Assembly: GCF_008831285.2 (NCBI RefSeq)
Contig: NC_045150.1
Coordinates: 6,274,001-6,338,000, forward strand
From: Nymphaea colorata
Taxonomy: Eukaryota > Streptophyta > Magnoliopsida > Nymphaeales > Nymphaeaceae
Length of the DNA: 64,000 nucleotides
Direction of reading: 5' to 3'
In this document: positions 45,428-56,822 of the stretch, in pieces
Position numbering within the stretch: position 1 is the first letter of the stretch
How the letters are laid out: every line of letters begins with the position of its first letter
The notes under the pieces: model-generated
Database searches by the model: none
Seen by the model: only the letters and a program-made list of their open reading frames with translations
What the model was told of the DNA's origin: nothing
Made by a program: the position numbers and the translations under genes

Positions 45428-45471
45428 ACAGATACTACACTTGATCTTAGCCAAAAGGCCGAGAAAAGTAT
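45428..45471 (-). ncRNA. U2 snRNA 5' fragment (pseudogene)
   Basis: The minus strand from 45471 reads ATACTTTTCTCGGCCTTTTG followed by GCTAAGATCAAGTGTAGTATCTGT, matching the first 44 nt of spliceosomal U2 snRNA except C-to-T at position 5. Homology stops before the branch-site pairing region is completed. No plant USE element (RTCCCACATCG) or TATA at the right spacing is seen upstream. It is therefore a truncated, non-functional copy, probably inserted by retrotransposition. Confidence 0.85.
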
Positions 45472-46828
45472 ATGCGCATTAAAAGTAATAGTAAAGGATG
45501 ATCAAAAGAGCTAGCTTCAGATTTAACTGGATAGATTAATCCCATTTGAGACGATCTAGCAATTCATACGAGTAAGGTGAACATCCAAAAAAAGAGGAAC
45601 TAAGTAGCAAAGCAACAAAAAGTATTTTCATGAATGATATTGGGCTTTTATGAAGCTTCCAGTAAAGATAACAATCTCAGCCCCTTAAATTAACATTCTT
45701 TTTGGAGCAAAAGGTTGCAAATTATAATTATGACTTCGCTTTAACTAGCCCATTAGGCAATCTTAACTTACATAATAAGCATTGCTTTCTACCAACAAAA
45801 CAAGTTGATGGCCTACACTATTCTATAAATTACTTTCTCAAAAGTTTCTAATGCTTTGTGTGAACTGGGTAGAACAGCTCTTTTTCTCGTGTGTAATTGA
45901 AGTAGCTTTTTAAAATTCTTCAGCAGGCATATTCCTATAGGAATATTATAGCTAAAGTCAGAAAAAGTGCATGAAACCCATTTAATTATTAGATAAGAAA
46001 AATTCTACTCCTTTCCAAGTTGGAAATACACATATGAAGTTCAATAAATTGACCAGTTTCCTTGTTATGCAAGAAAGGTACTAACAAAGATTGTGGTACC
46101 AATTTCGATTTGGACCACTTAGAGCATCAATGCATATTTATCTTTATGAACATGACATAAACAAAGATGAAGAGGAACAACCAACTCAAGTGTAGTACTT
46201 ATGTGACATAAGTACAAATGTGTCATAAGTACAAATGTGTCATACAGTGCAAAGCAATATTATGTTCTTATTCTTAGCTTTCAGTTCACACAAGTTATAA
46301 TAATGTGAAAAGTGTCACTTTGATGACAAGAATGCAGGGGTGGGCACTGTGCACGCAATTGCCCACACAGACCAACAAAAATGCTTATTTTCGTATTAAT
46401 ACTTAAAGATAAATTCTTTTGTTTACATATTATTGACCCTTAAAAATTTAAAATTTTATAACTAGTACTTCTTAACAATGATTTTTTTTTAACATTGCCA
46501 ATATAGCTCAAAATATGGGCAAAAACCTCCGAGGACCGTAGGCAATTGACATGCCAACTGATTTCTGCCATCAGCAAAAGTTCCATGGACATACTTGTGC
46601 CAATGGGTTAGACCATCGGAAGATGTCCATCAAATCCCAACAAGCTTAGTGTCATTGGGAAATTTCCCAACCTTAAACGGTGAAGCAATCATAGGTAAAG
46701 TTCATAACCCGAATTTTCTAGCTCCACCCATGAATGCAGAAAAATTTGAGTGCAAATTACAGACCTAGAATTTCATGTCTTCACGAGTTGCTTGCCGTGG
46801 AAGTTGTTGGACATGTTATCGTCTAGCT
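45472..46828. other. Intergenic, no gene recognised
   Basis: AT-rich sequence. A short direct repeat of TGTCATAAGTACAAATG lies at about 46211-46245. Nothing else stands out. Confidence 0.4.
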
Positions 46829-49338
46829 AATGCGAACAACTTAATTTTAGAAGTCACAAAAAATCAAAGAAGTAGACTAGCTAGCTACTTAGTTTCTATT
46901 CAACATGTATTCTATATAAATTATTATTTGCTTTGATGGGTTGCCTCTAGTGAGTCCAAGTGATCAAAATGCCTTACTATTACAAAGTGCATGTATCCAA
47001 AGGAGAAGCTCCAATAGCCAATTCAAATCAAAAGTGTAAGCAAGTGAATCCATAGGCAATATTGTGACATAGAAGTTGCAAGTATTTAAAAACATCAGTA
47101 TGCTACATGATTGAGTATCATGTTTGTTGTAGTAAAAAACTATACCCAAATAGGAGTCAACAAATATTAGACTTAAATTTTATAAGGAAAAAGAACATAA
47201 TTAAACCTTGGAATTAGATTTCAGATAATGATAAGTTATCCCCTCTCACCAGTACTCCCCCTTCCCCTTGAGAGAAAAAAGTAGTACTAATAAACTTGTG
47301 CATAGATGTGATTTGGTTTAATTTGTTGACAAGATTTTTAGGTTCAAAAACTTTTGTGAATATCACATAGTAAATTTAATGATAATGAAGGTCATTACAA
47401 GAGAAAAAATTATATAACATAGCTTCCAGTGAAAATCTACTGAAGATTAGGCCCTCCACCTTTATTACCAAAGGCTAACATATTTGCAAACAAAAAAAAA
47501 ATTCAGGCCATAAGAGGCTAAAAGCTTTACCAAAACTGCAGGTGGGCCTAGGTCCCATCCATTCTGCCAAACCTACTCTCTTTAAACCACATTTCACTAG
47601 CAGACAAAAGAATCATGTTGCAAACTTCAATAGCAAGGTCACTTTAGGACAAAGTTAATCTGCAGCATTGCAGTTTGATGTTTAGACCTATCCTAAACTG
47701 GAGGTGACCCTTTAATCACTTATGAACCAATTCTGCTCTTGGACATTGTTAGATTGAATTAGAACACAATTGTGTCCTTGGAGTTCTGCCGAAACACCTG
47801 TTTAGTGCCCAATTTTAAAAAAGAAAGCATCCATCTACAGCCCCACAACTTATTCCATATATGTATTTGCGTGTCCTTTTGCTTTAACCAATCCAGCAAA
47901 TCTCCTGACCTCGTCACTGGACCATGAAACAATATGAAAGTTGTAAAAGTTGTCCTTATCATAGCACCAATGAGTTGATAAGATCCCCGTCCTAAATCAA
48001 ACTTCAATTCTTTTTTTGTCTAATTGGTTCATTTCAGCTTTCAAATAATGATCTTTGTAGTAGCTCTATGGTCTATGAACAAAGTTTGTTGGTCTACTTG
48101 ATCTCTATGCCTTAGCTAATTTCTTATTCTCCCTATACTATATTACCAAATGTTAACTCTGAGACCAAAGCATGCACCACAGTTTTCTCTTAACTTTCCT
48201 CCTACACTACCAAATAAGACCATCTTGACACTTCTTGCTTTAGGTGGGGGAAATGAAACTGATTTGCAATCAATTCCCAAATAGCCTTTGACACCATGCG
48301 TTCAAAAAATAGGTCTTCTTTGTTATCTACTGCCCTTTTGTAGAGGTCACACTTGGACACTAGCTGAATACCTAATCTTTGAATTTTGCTGTCCATTATA
48401 ATTCTGCTTTCACAATCAATATAAACAGTCCTAATTGCCCTCAGAAACCCTTTTTTGAACCAGATGTATACCCTCCATCCCTCCACAACTTGCCAGCTCT
48501 GATAGTGTCTCATATTATCCTTCCAGATATGGTTGTATTTTGTTGGCTTGTCCAAACCAGATCTTGTTTGCCCTTCACCAATTCCATGCAGTTCACATTA
48601 GGTCTGAGGCTCCATAGATAGTTAAGCAAGTGACTATTATTACTATTAAGAATTTGTTTGAGACTAGAGCTGCTATCTAATCTTTCAAAAAGGGGATGGT
48701 TGACAGCAATCATTTCTGAAATTGGTGGCCCCATCTGTTTATCATACCACACTTTAACTAAACTACCATAATGTATCTTTCAGGAAACCAGGTGTTTTAT
48801 GGTCTTCATATATCACAACTTAAATCAGAGGAACATATATGGGTTTCATATGGCTTGAATTATAGGTTACATCTATGAAAGAAATCGAGATGATGTTATT
48901 ACATCCAACTTTGAAAGGGGAAGAACATTTAGCTACATAGCACTATAGAAACTAGGGTCCTTGCTTAATTTACTATACAGGCAATTAATGAAGGCACATA
49001 TTTCATTATTTGTCATGGTCTATGTGTTCTTTATTCTCAAGTAATTTATTTAATCCATAGATATAGATAACATATTCTTATGACTGCAATCTATCTTTAT
49101 AAATTAATTATATTTCTTCCTTGATAGAACACCAACATTATTAGCTAGTTCACCTATTGCAAAATTTAAAGAGACCACTTTTCAGTACAACATCAACATA
49201 AGAAGTATTTGAGGAGGTGCTAAAGGATGATTATGATTAAATACAAATACACATATGTTAAATTTCCCAATCTAATGATTTCTTAACACCACTTTTGTTG
49301 GATAAGTGAATCTTGGATATGCTATCAACAATATAATG
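46829..49338 (+). repeat. Tandem segmental duplication, copy A (about 2.5 kb)
   Basis: It begins TTAATTTTAGAAGTCAC.AAAAA and runs to the start of copy B. Matching landmarks in both copies are ATTTGCTTTGATGGGTTG, ACAAAGTGCATGTATC, CATAGATGTGATTTGGTT, the LINE tail, and TTAGTTCACCTATT.CAAAATT near the end. The copies differ by many substitutions and indels, including a poly-C run only in copy B (about 49786-49808). Confidence 0.85.
47770..48790 (-). pseudogene. LINE ORF2 tail fragment in copy A
   Basis: Minus strand: VWYDKQMGPPISEM and KGKQDLVWTSQQN (about 48750-48540) then LGIQLVSKCDLYKRAVDNKE and LFFERMVSKAIWEL (about 48380-48260), matching the zinc-binding region after the reverse transcriptase of plant LINEs (L...L.S.C.LC...E...HLFF.C...W). 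The second Cys of the CxxC pair is Tyr. Fragmentary and inactive. Confidence 0.65.
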
Positions 49339-50339
49339 CCATCATGTTAATTTTAGAAGTCATGAAAAAGCAAAGAAGTAGACTAGCGAGCTTCCTAGTT
49401 TCTATTCAATATGTATTCAATATAAATGATTATTTGCTTTGATGGGTTGTTTAAATGATCAAAAATAAAATCCAAGTGACCAAAAAGCCTTACTACTACA
49501 AAGTGCATGTATCTAAAGGAGAAGCTTCAATAGCCAATTTAAATTAAAAGTGTGAACAATTGAATACATAGGCATTATTGTGACATAGAGGTTGCAAGTA
49601 ATTAAAAACATCAATATGATACATAATTTGTGTATCATGTTTATTGTAGTAAAAAACTACACCCAAATATGAGTCAACAAATATTGGACTTGAAATTTAT
49701 AAGGACTAAGAACATAATCAAACAATTGGAATTATATTCCAGTTGTTGATAACTTATCCCTTCTCACCAGTACTCTCCCACCACCCTCCCCCCCCCCCCC
49801 CCCCCCCCTCTCCCTCTCCCTTGAGAGAAAAATAAAGAGAGAAAAAGTACTAGCAATAAATATGTGCATAGATGTGATTTGGTTCAATTTGTTGACAACA
49901 TTCTTGGGTTACATCGAAAACTTTTATGAATATCACAAAGAATAAATTTAATGCTAATGATGGTCATTATAAGAAAAAAAGGATATAACATAGATTCTGA
50001 TGAAAATCTACCGAGGGTTAGTCCCTCCTTCTTTATTACCAAAAAATAACATATTTGCAACAAAAAAAAATTCAGACCATAAGAGGCTACAAGCTTTGCC
50101 AAAACTACATATAGGCCAAGGTCCCACCCATTCTGCCACACCTACTCTCTTTAAACCACATTTCACCATAAGATGAAAGAAGTATGTTGCAAACATCAAT
50201 AGCAGGTTCTCTTTTAGTGAAAATTAATCTGCAACATTGCAGTTTAATGTCTAGAAACCTATCCTAAGCTAGAGGTAACCCTTGAATCACTCCATGAAGC
50301 CAATTTTTCCACCGGAGACACTTAGATTGAATCAAAAAA

Positions 50340-51034
50340 CAATTGTGGTAATTTGAAGTTTCGTCTAAACACCTGCTTAGTAACTAAACTTCAGAAAGAA
50401 AACATCCATCTGAAGCCTGACAGCTTAGTCCATATATGCATTCACATGTTTTTGCTCGCCAATCCTGCAAATCTCGCAACTCCCTTACTGGACCATGAAA
50501 CAACAAGAAGGTTGCAAAAGTTGTCCTTATCATAGCACTAACGAGTTGATAAGATACCCTTTACCCAAGCTTCAATTTTCTTTTTGTCTAGTTGGTTCAT
50601 TTCAGCATTCAAATAATGATATTTATAGTAGATCATCAGTCTATGAACAAGGTTTTGTTGATCTGCTCGCACTCTATGTCTTGGCTCATTTTTTATTCTC
50701 CATATCTACTATATTACCAAATAGCAAGCCTGAGACCAAATCATGCACCACATTTTTCTCTTAATTTTCCCCTTACACTACCTAATCATACCTTGGTTGA
50801 CATTTTTGGCTTTAGGTGGGGGGAGATAAAATTGATTTGCAATCAATTCCCAAATAGCTTTTGACACCGTGTACTCAAAAAATAGGTCCTTTTTGTTATC
50901 TACTGACTTTTGGTGGATGTCACACTTGGACGCTAGCTGAATACCTAATCCTTGAAGTTTGCTGTCCATTATAATTCTGCTTTCACTACCAATATAATCA
51001 GTTTATATTGCTGTCAGCAACCCTCTTTTGAATC
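50340..51034 (-). pseudogene. LINE ORF2 tail fragment in copy B, left part
   Basis: Minus strand LGIQLASKCDIHQKSVDNKK and LFFEYTVSKAIWELIANQF (about 50950-50830) parallels the copy A fragment. The continuation (upstream on the minus strand) lies beyond the 3.5-kb insertion at 54514-54830. Confidence 0.6.
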
Positions 51035-52626
51035 TGTTTGCATCCCAAAATTTTGGTTGGTTTTGGAGTGCTCCAGAAAAATGAGTTTTTATTCTGAAAA
51101 TGAGAGAAGGAGACTCACTCGTTGGTACAAGGATCGACCGTTTCCAGCGCCTTTACCGGGGGTAATCAACCCAAGGGATATGTTTATTATTGATGTATTT
51201 TACTTTGGCTTAAACATTTTTTCCATTCTATATGCGGTGCAGAAAAATATTGAACAAGCTTTTGAAAATGTTCTTGAAGAATCATTTGAGAATGTGAAAT
51301 ATTTTAAGAAAAACTAGAATTGGAAAATCTTTGTAAAGATCATTTGAAAAGTTTGAGAAATCATTTTGAAGTCACTTTAGTGTTCTCTTAAGATTTTAAG
51401 TAGGCTTGAGATTTTGCTTGAATTTAGTTACTACTTACTTAGAGTTTCATCTCATCTTGTTAAAATTCTTTTGGAGAGGTGCTTGTAATCATAAGTGATA
51501 TTAAGTGATTGTGGATCCATGAAAGCATTGATCCTACATGATTGGAAAAGAAAATCATTCATTTCTACCATAACATTCATCTAGAAACATTCCTACCACA
51601 ACATACATCTAAGTTTTTTTGTTTTGATAACTATCGTATATAAGAAGGAAAAGTTTTTGAAAATAGATTGAGGTTGTAGACCATCAAGCATGCATCCAAT
51701 ATTGGTCATTACTTAAGTTTTGGTGTTGATGAAGTCAGTAAATAAAAGATCATGAGAAATGTTTAAAGGAATGGAAGAGATGCAATATTCTTACAAAAAG
51801 AAAGAGAAAGAGAAAAAGTGACTTCAAAGATTACTAGATGGAAGATTTTTAATAGGAGGAAAGAAAAAGAGAAATATATATATAAGAAATTTGTAGGAGA
51901 AGACATTTATCTTAAATAGACAAACAAAAGGTTCTAGAGAGAGAAAATAGAACACATGGATATATGCGTTTATATGTATATGAAAATTTGTAAAATAAAA
52001 TGTGGAAACATAGAAAGAGAGACAGATGAAGGAATTATCATGTGCACATATATGTATATAACATGTATATACATATGTGTCTTCGTAATATTAAAAATCA
52101 AGAAAAGACTTAAAATAACCGACTTCAAGTTTGATGTAGGTCGGAGGGGAGCTTGGACTCATGTAAAAACCTAAGCTAAGTCTCCAAAGCTATATTAGAA
52201 ATGGTATTTGCTTTCAAAAATCTTTTGTAAAATATGATTTATATATGAACATAAAATGTTATTATTTGGTTTGTTACAAGGGATATGTTTCTTCCACCGT
52301 TGGGTATGAAAGAAAACTAAGTCAAATGATAAGATACTCATTAGGGTTTTTAATAGGATGATAGAAAAGAAACTAGCCCAAGATGACATGCGAATGCATA
52401 TTAACATGTACATATTTGTGAGGGTTTTCCTCGGGTTGAACAAATCTCAACCTCAAAATTATTATGAGGATAAAGATAAAGAACCCCAAACCACACTTTC
52501 ATTCTTACCATACATTTACATATAAATGAAAAACTAAACAACTATGCATGAATAATATATAGACAATATTCAAGGAAGGAAAGAGAGAGCATGATAGAAA
52601 GATAAATGTTCAACTAGGAGGGAGGG

Positions 52627-53290
52627 CATGATGTAACTATAAAATGATATATCATCTCATCTTTTCATGCTTCCGGTGCACTCGAGTATAGCCTCTTGAC
52701 TCTAAAATAGAAATTGAGAACTATCTCCTTTCACTATGGGGAAATGAGGAAAAGATAAAAAGGGAAGCAAAACAAGGCTATTTTCAAAAAATGAAATAAC
52801 ATGGTTTAAGCATGAAAATAAAAGATCATCTCATCTTCTTATGCTCCCGGTGCACTCAAGCGTAGCCTCTTGAATTTAAAATATAGATTGAGGGCTATCT
52901 GTTTTGGCCATGGGGAGAGGAAGAAAAGAGAAAAATAGGAGGAAGCAAAAGAACAACAAAATGTATTCATGAAAAAAAGCATGATTTAATCATAAAATGA
53001 AATATCGTCTCATCTTCTCATGCTCCCAGTGCACTCGAGCATAACTTCTCGACTCTAAAATAGAGGTTGGAAGACTATCTCGTACGGCCATGGGGAGATG
53101 AAAAAGAAAGGAAATGAAAAAACCAAAACAATACTATATTCAATAAAAGAGAAAACATGATTCAATCATGAAATGAAAGATCATCTCATCTTTCCATGCT
53201 TCCGGTGCACTCGAGCATAGCCTCTTGTCTCTAAAATAGAGATTGAGAGCTATCTCCTTTGGCCATGGAGAGATGAAGATGAAAAGAAAA
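52627..53290 (+). repeat. Four tandem copies of a roughly 176-bp unit
   Basis: The anchor ATCATCTCATC (one copy ATCGTCTCATC) recurs at 52651, 52825, 53004 and 53180. Each unit continues with TGCTCCCGGTGCACTC-like sequence, CTCTAAAATAGA and GGCCATGGGGAGATGA. Units differ by 10-20 percent by eye. Confidence 0.9.
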
Positions 53291-53450
53291 TTAAGAAAAG
53301 AAGATGTGAGATATTGATTACATACCTCTAGTGAGAATGATTTAGGGAACACCTTAGCTTGAAATGGTCTTCGGCTTCCTTGAGTTGAAGCTCTAAAATG
53401 GTGAAGTTGTGGTTTCCAAGAGAGTTGTGACTTGATAAAGCTTGCTTCTA

Positions 53451-53903
53451 TATAACAACCCGACCCACTCCCGGGCTCGGGCCCCTGGTTCGACGGATCC
53501 CAACCCCCTAGCAGTTGTTTCAATCCTAAAAAGGCTAAGAACCAGGACAATCATCTCATTAATAGCCTTCCTTTATAAGCCCTTGAATATCTCTCACAAT
53601 CTTCGATACGGGACTAAACTTTTGGGGTGTTACAATCTACCCCCCCTTAAGGCACACGCGTCCGCGCATGTGGGACCCCAAGTCCGAGTGTTGAACCGGC
53701 TCTGAATACCACTATAACAATCCGACCCACTCCCGGGCTCGGGCCCCTGGTTCGACGGATCCCAACCCGCCCCCTAGCAGTTTCGGTTCCAATCCTAAAA
53801 AGGCTAGGAACCAGGACAATCATCTCATTAATAGTCTCCCTTTATAAACCCTTGAAGATCCCTCACAATCTTCGATACGGGACTAAACTTTTGGGGTGTT
53901 ACA
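53451..53903 (-). mobile_element. Complete TRIM retrotransposon (terminal-repeat retrotransposon in miniature)
   Basis: Perfect 5-bp target duplication TTCTA at 53446-53450 and 53904-53908. On the minus strand: 5' LTR 53903-53713 (191 bp, TGTAACACCCC...TGTTATA), then primer-binding site TGGTATTCAGAGC (53711-53699; initiator tRNA-Met complement TGGTATCAGAGC with one extra T), a 78-bp internal region, a polypurine tract AAGGGGGGGTAGA next to the second LTR, and 3' LTR 53634-53451 (184 bp). It has no coding capacity. Size, LTR length and signals fit the TRIM class. The LTRs end TG...TA rather than TG...CA. Nested in the element at 51035-54513. Confidence 0.92.
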
Positions 53904-54046
53904 TTCTAAGTGTTGGAGAAAGAGAGAGGGAGTGAGAATGGAAGAGGAAGAGGGAAACGGAAGAAGAAGACTAAAATTTCTAAGTCTTCAAATGAAAATT
54001 TGCTAAAGCTTCTCCAAGGGCTAGCTCATGCCCAATAGAGAATATT

Positions 54047-54290
54047 GTGAGGATATTTATAGAGAGTTTTGGAGCCAAATCTCAAAATTCGAATTCAAAA
54101 TTTGAATTAAAGAGAGAAGAATTTTGGATCCAAAATTCAAAATTTGAATTCAAGATTAAATTAAAGAGGAAAGAGTTTCGGAGCCAAAATTCAAAATTTG
54201 AATTCAAGAGGGAAGAGGTTTGCAGCCAAAATTCAAAATTTGAATTCAAGATTTGAATTCAAGAGTGAAGAGCTTTGGAATTCCTGATTT
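54047..54290 (+). repeat. AT-rich minisatellite
   Basis: Repeated GAGCCAAAATTCAAAATTTG plus AATTCAAGA units with variable spacers, period about 50-60 bp. The open frame across it is a by-product of the repeat. Confidence 0.8.
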
Positions 54291-54513
54291 GGATCTAAAC
54301 TTAGATTTTGGATCTAATTTGGATTTGATTATTGGATTTTGGATTTGGATCTCACGTCTAAGGTTGGGTTTTAAATTTGAATTTTGTATTTTGAGTTTGA
54401 AATGCTTGATTTGGATCTAGACTTGGGTTTAGAAATTAAATTTGTTTTGGGTCTAAAATCTAAATTCAAATGATAAAATAGTAGTCTTTTTTGAAAAATT
54501 TGGGGTGATAACA

Positions 54514-54830
54514 GAATGAAAAGTATTTCCTCCATTCCTCCATAGCTTGCCGGGACATGCTTTGATATTGTCCCATTTATCCTTCCAGATGTGGTTGTAT
54601 TTCATTGGCTTGTCCAAACCAGTTGATCTTGTTTGTTCTCCACCACTTCCATACAATTCACTTTAGGTCTGACATTGCATAGAAAGTTATACAACTCACC
54701 ATTATTACTATAAACAATTTTGTTTGAGAGTAGAGCTGCTATCTAATCTTTCAAAAACGGGATAGTTGACATCAACGGCTTCTACAATTGGTGGGTCCAT
54801 CCATCTATCATGCCACACTTTAACTAGACT
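54514..54830 (-). pseudogene. LINE ORF2 tail fragment in copy B, right part
   Basis: Homologous to 48470-48790 of copy A: CTTCCAGATGTGGTTGTATT and TTGGCTTGTCCAAACCAG on the plus strand, reading GLDKPMKYNHIWKD on the minus strand. It is separated from its other half by the 3479-bp insertion. Confidence 0.6.
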
Positions 54831-55369
54831 ACCAACATGTTCAGGAAACCAGATGTTTATGGTCTTCATATATTACAACTTAATTCATAAGAACATTTAC
54901 AAAGTTTATAAGGTTTGAATTGTATCTGTCAAAAAAATGAAGATGATGTTATTACCTCCAACTTTGGAAGGGGAAGAACAGGTAGAGGAAGGGAGTAGTA
55001 TTAGATCAACATCTTCCAACGAAGGGGTGATAGGCTTACAACTGATTGAGAAAGGTGAAGAGGGAAGATACACCCTAGCTAAACTTAGATAAAGGACAAG
55101 GAAACATGCTTGACCATCTTGAAAGAATATACTACACAAATAATCAAGAAAATTACAAGAGAGAATTTAGTTCACCTATTACAAAATTGGGAGACACCAC
55201 TTTTCAATACAACATCAACATAAGAGGCATGTGAGGAGGTGTCAAAGGACAGTTATGATCGCGTACAGATACATGCATGATAAATTTCCATTCAAATGCT
55301 TTCTTAATGCTATTTTCGTTGGACAAGTGCATCTTGTATTCAGTCTTTTTTCCCCTTTTCATTTGAATT

Positions 55370-55642
55370 TTTGCAATCTTGCTTAGAACAAACTCCTTTC
55401 TAACAATGAGACCATGTCAACTTTTATCCAAAACTGTACTTTGTTGCACTGAATCCATGTTTCAAAGCATAAGAATTGTACAACTTATTCATGTGGTCCT
55501 CGTTACCAAATTGGATTCCTACCATTGGAATAGTATTTCCAATGCCAACACGTGTAACATTCTGCCAACTGGAACTACTTTGTCCTTCATGTTCATTTCT
55601 ATCATCACTTGCAACAATAGTACTTCCAAATTCGCCATTCAC
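55370..55642 (-). pseudogene. FAR1/FHY3-type DNA-binding domain fragment
   Basis: Minus strand reads IPMVGIQFGNEDHMNKLYNS then YALKHGFSATKY (about 55535-55435), matching the start of the FAR1 DNA-binding domain (P.VGM.F.SE.EA..FYN.YA...GFS.RK). After a stop the +1 frame continues GLIVRKEFVLSK (about 55413-55378), matching the next FAR1 block. FAR1 family proteins are transcription factors derived from Mutator-like transposases; this piece may come from a gene or from a MULE. The frameshift, stops and missing remainder make it a pseudogene. It begins immediately beyond tandem duplication copy B. Confidence 0.65.
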
Positions 55643-56616
55643 ACATTCACCTGAAGGAAATAATCCTTTCAGCTACTTTGTTCATGTAGCTAGTATTTTC
55701 ATTATGTTCTCCTTTAATTGCCTGAGATTTGAATTCATCGCGACCAAAGGACGATGATAGCACTGTAACCGGGCAATCTGCAGTACAAAATATATCGGCC
55801 ATTTAAGTTATTCCATGGATGAGTTGGTTTACTAGCTTATAGGTAAAACTAATGTCCATTTGAGTTCCACGTGTCAATGTTTCATTAATTTTAGGCGAAA
55901 GACAATAGATGATTTGGTTGCAAAATGTTCAATTTGGTTGCAATAGACATTGTGATATATAAAGCGATCAACTTTAATGACCAACCAATTCATGGTGAAG
56001 ATTTGCTGGGGAAAAATAGTTTGGCAAGTTCAATACCTGTTGCTATAGCATTTCCTTTGTCATGTTCGCAATCAAGCGAGCTTGTAAATAGGTGGAAACA
56101 TTTGTTCGATTTCTTTGAATGTCCAACCATCCAAATGAAATTTCAATTCTATAATAATTGTATGAAAATGTAAACGTATTACGCACACGATTTGGACCAA
56201 AGGCATATGGAGATCTACTCGCTGCATCTTACAGCCTCGTCAATGAGTAGTTACATTGCTCTATTTGTTCTTTCAACATGGCTTCTTACAATCCTATTTT
56301 TTTATGTTTCATTGCTTCATACCATTGTGGTTGACTAATATGATTACGATAGCATGGTTTGATGTTTTCTTTAGATTCTATTTTCTTTTTCACCAAGACA
56401 AAAGTGGGTAGATTTCTTCACCAAGGAAAAACAGGTAGCTGGTAAGTGTGATTGAGTCCAACCCTTCATGCCATAGGGAAATGGCAACCAACTGGGAATG
56501 ACGAATGACAATTGGCAACCACTCTCACAATGGAAAAAAGCTGCAAGTTTGAAATGCAAACTTTAACAAAGAAAGTGCACAAAAAGGCATTGAGATAAAA
56601 GCACAAGCTAACAGAA
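55643..56616. other. Intergenic, no gene recognised
   Basis: AT-rich sequence. No further FAR1 or transposase blocks were recognised in it. Confidence 0.4.
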
Positions 56617-56624
56617 TAGCAGGC

Positions 56625-56822
56625 TCTAGGGGTGGAGATAGGCGGGGGGCTCCATGGTGCGTAAAACTTTGAAGTTACTTGTTGGACCTTGTTGGACCTA
56701 GGTTCAGTTATATGGGACAGCCCCACGAGACCCCGATCACTGCCTGCCACCAAGGCCAACTGAAAATTGGTTAACTATGTATTTAATACCCCATGGAAAA
56801 AAATTTTTGGCTCCACCCTTGG
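56625..56822. mobile_element. Small hAT-type MITE
   Basis: Ends TCTAGGGGTGGAGATA and TTGGCTCCACCCTTGG are inverted. The flanks TAGCAGGC (56617-56624) and TAGCAGCT (56823-56830) share six of eight bases. No coding capacity. Confidence 0.55.

Larger units (their letters stand above)
51035..54513. mobile_element. 3479-bp TG...CA element (solo LTR or non-autonomous LTR element)
   Basis: Starts TGTTTGCATCCCAAAATTTT and ends GGGGTGATAACA. The flanks GAATC (51030-51034) and GAATG (54514-54518) match at 4 of 5 bases. Comparison with duplication copy A independently shows that the whole block is an insertion. There is no gag or pol signature. It contains a four-fold 176-bp tandem repeat, a nested TRIM and an AT-rich minisatellite near its right end. 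Size and composition suit a very long LTR of a Ty3/gypsy Tat/Ogre-type element, by inference. Confidence 0.7.
49339..55345 (+). repeat. Tandem segmental duplication, copy B, interrupted
   Basis: Copy B consists of 49339-51034 plus 54514 to about 55345, together close to 2.5 kb, colinear with copy A. The gap 51035-54513 is an inserted LTR-like element absent from copy A, so the insertion is later than the duplication. Within copy B there is a poly-C tract at about 49786-49808. Confidence 0.85.

Noticed and set aside
49786-49808. Poly-C run
   Set aside because: Simple homopolymer; no G-quadruplex spacing or gene context to give it a role.
52627-53290. Regularly spaced repeats considered as a CRISPR array
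   Set aside because: Units are contiguous, about 176 bp and diverged; this is a plant tandem repeat, not repeat-spacer structure.
54047-54256. Repetitive peptide frame with SQNSKFEFKR units
   Set aside because: By-product of an AT-rich minisatellite.
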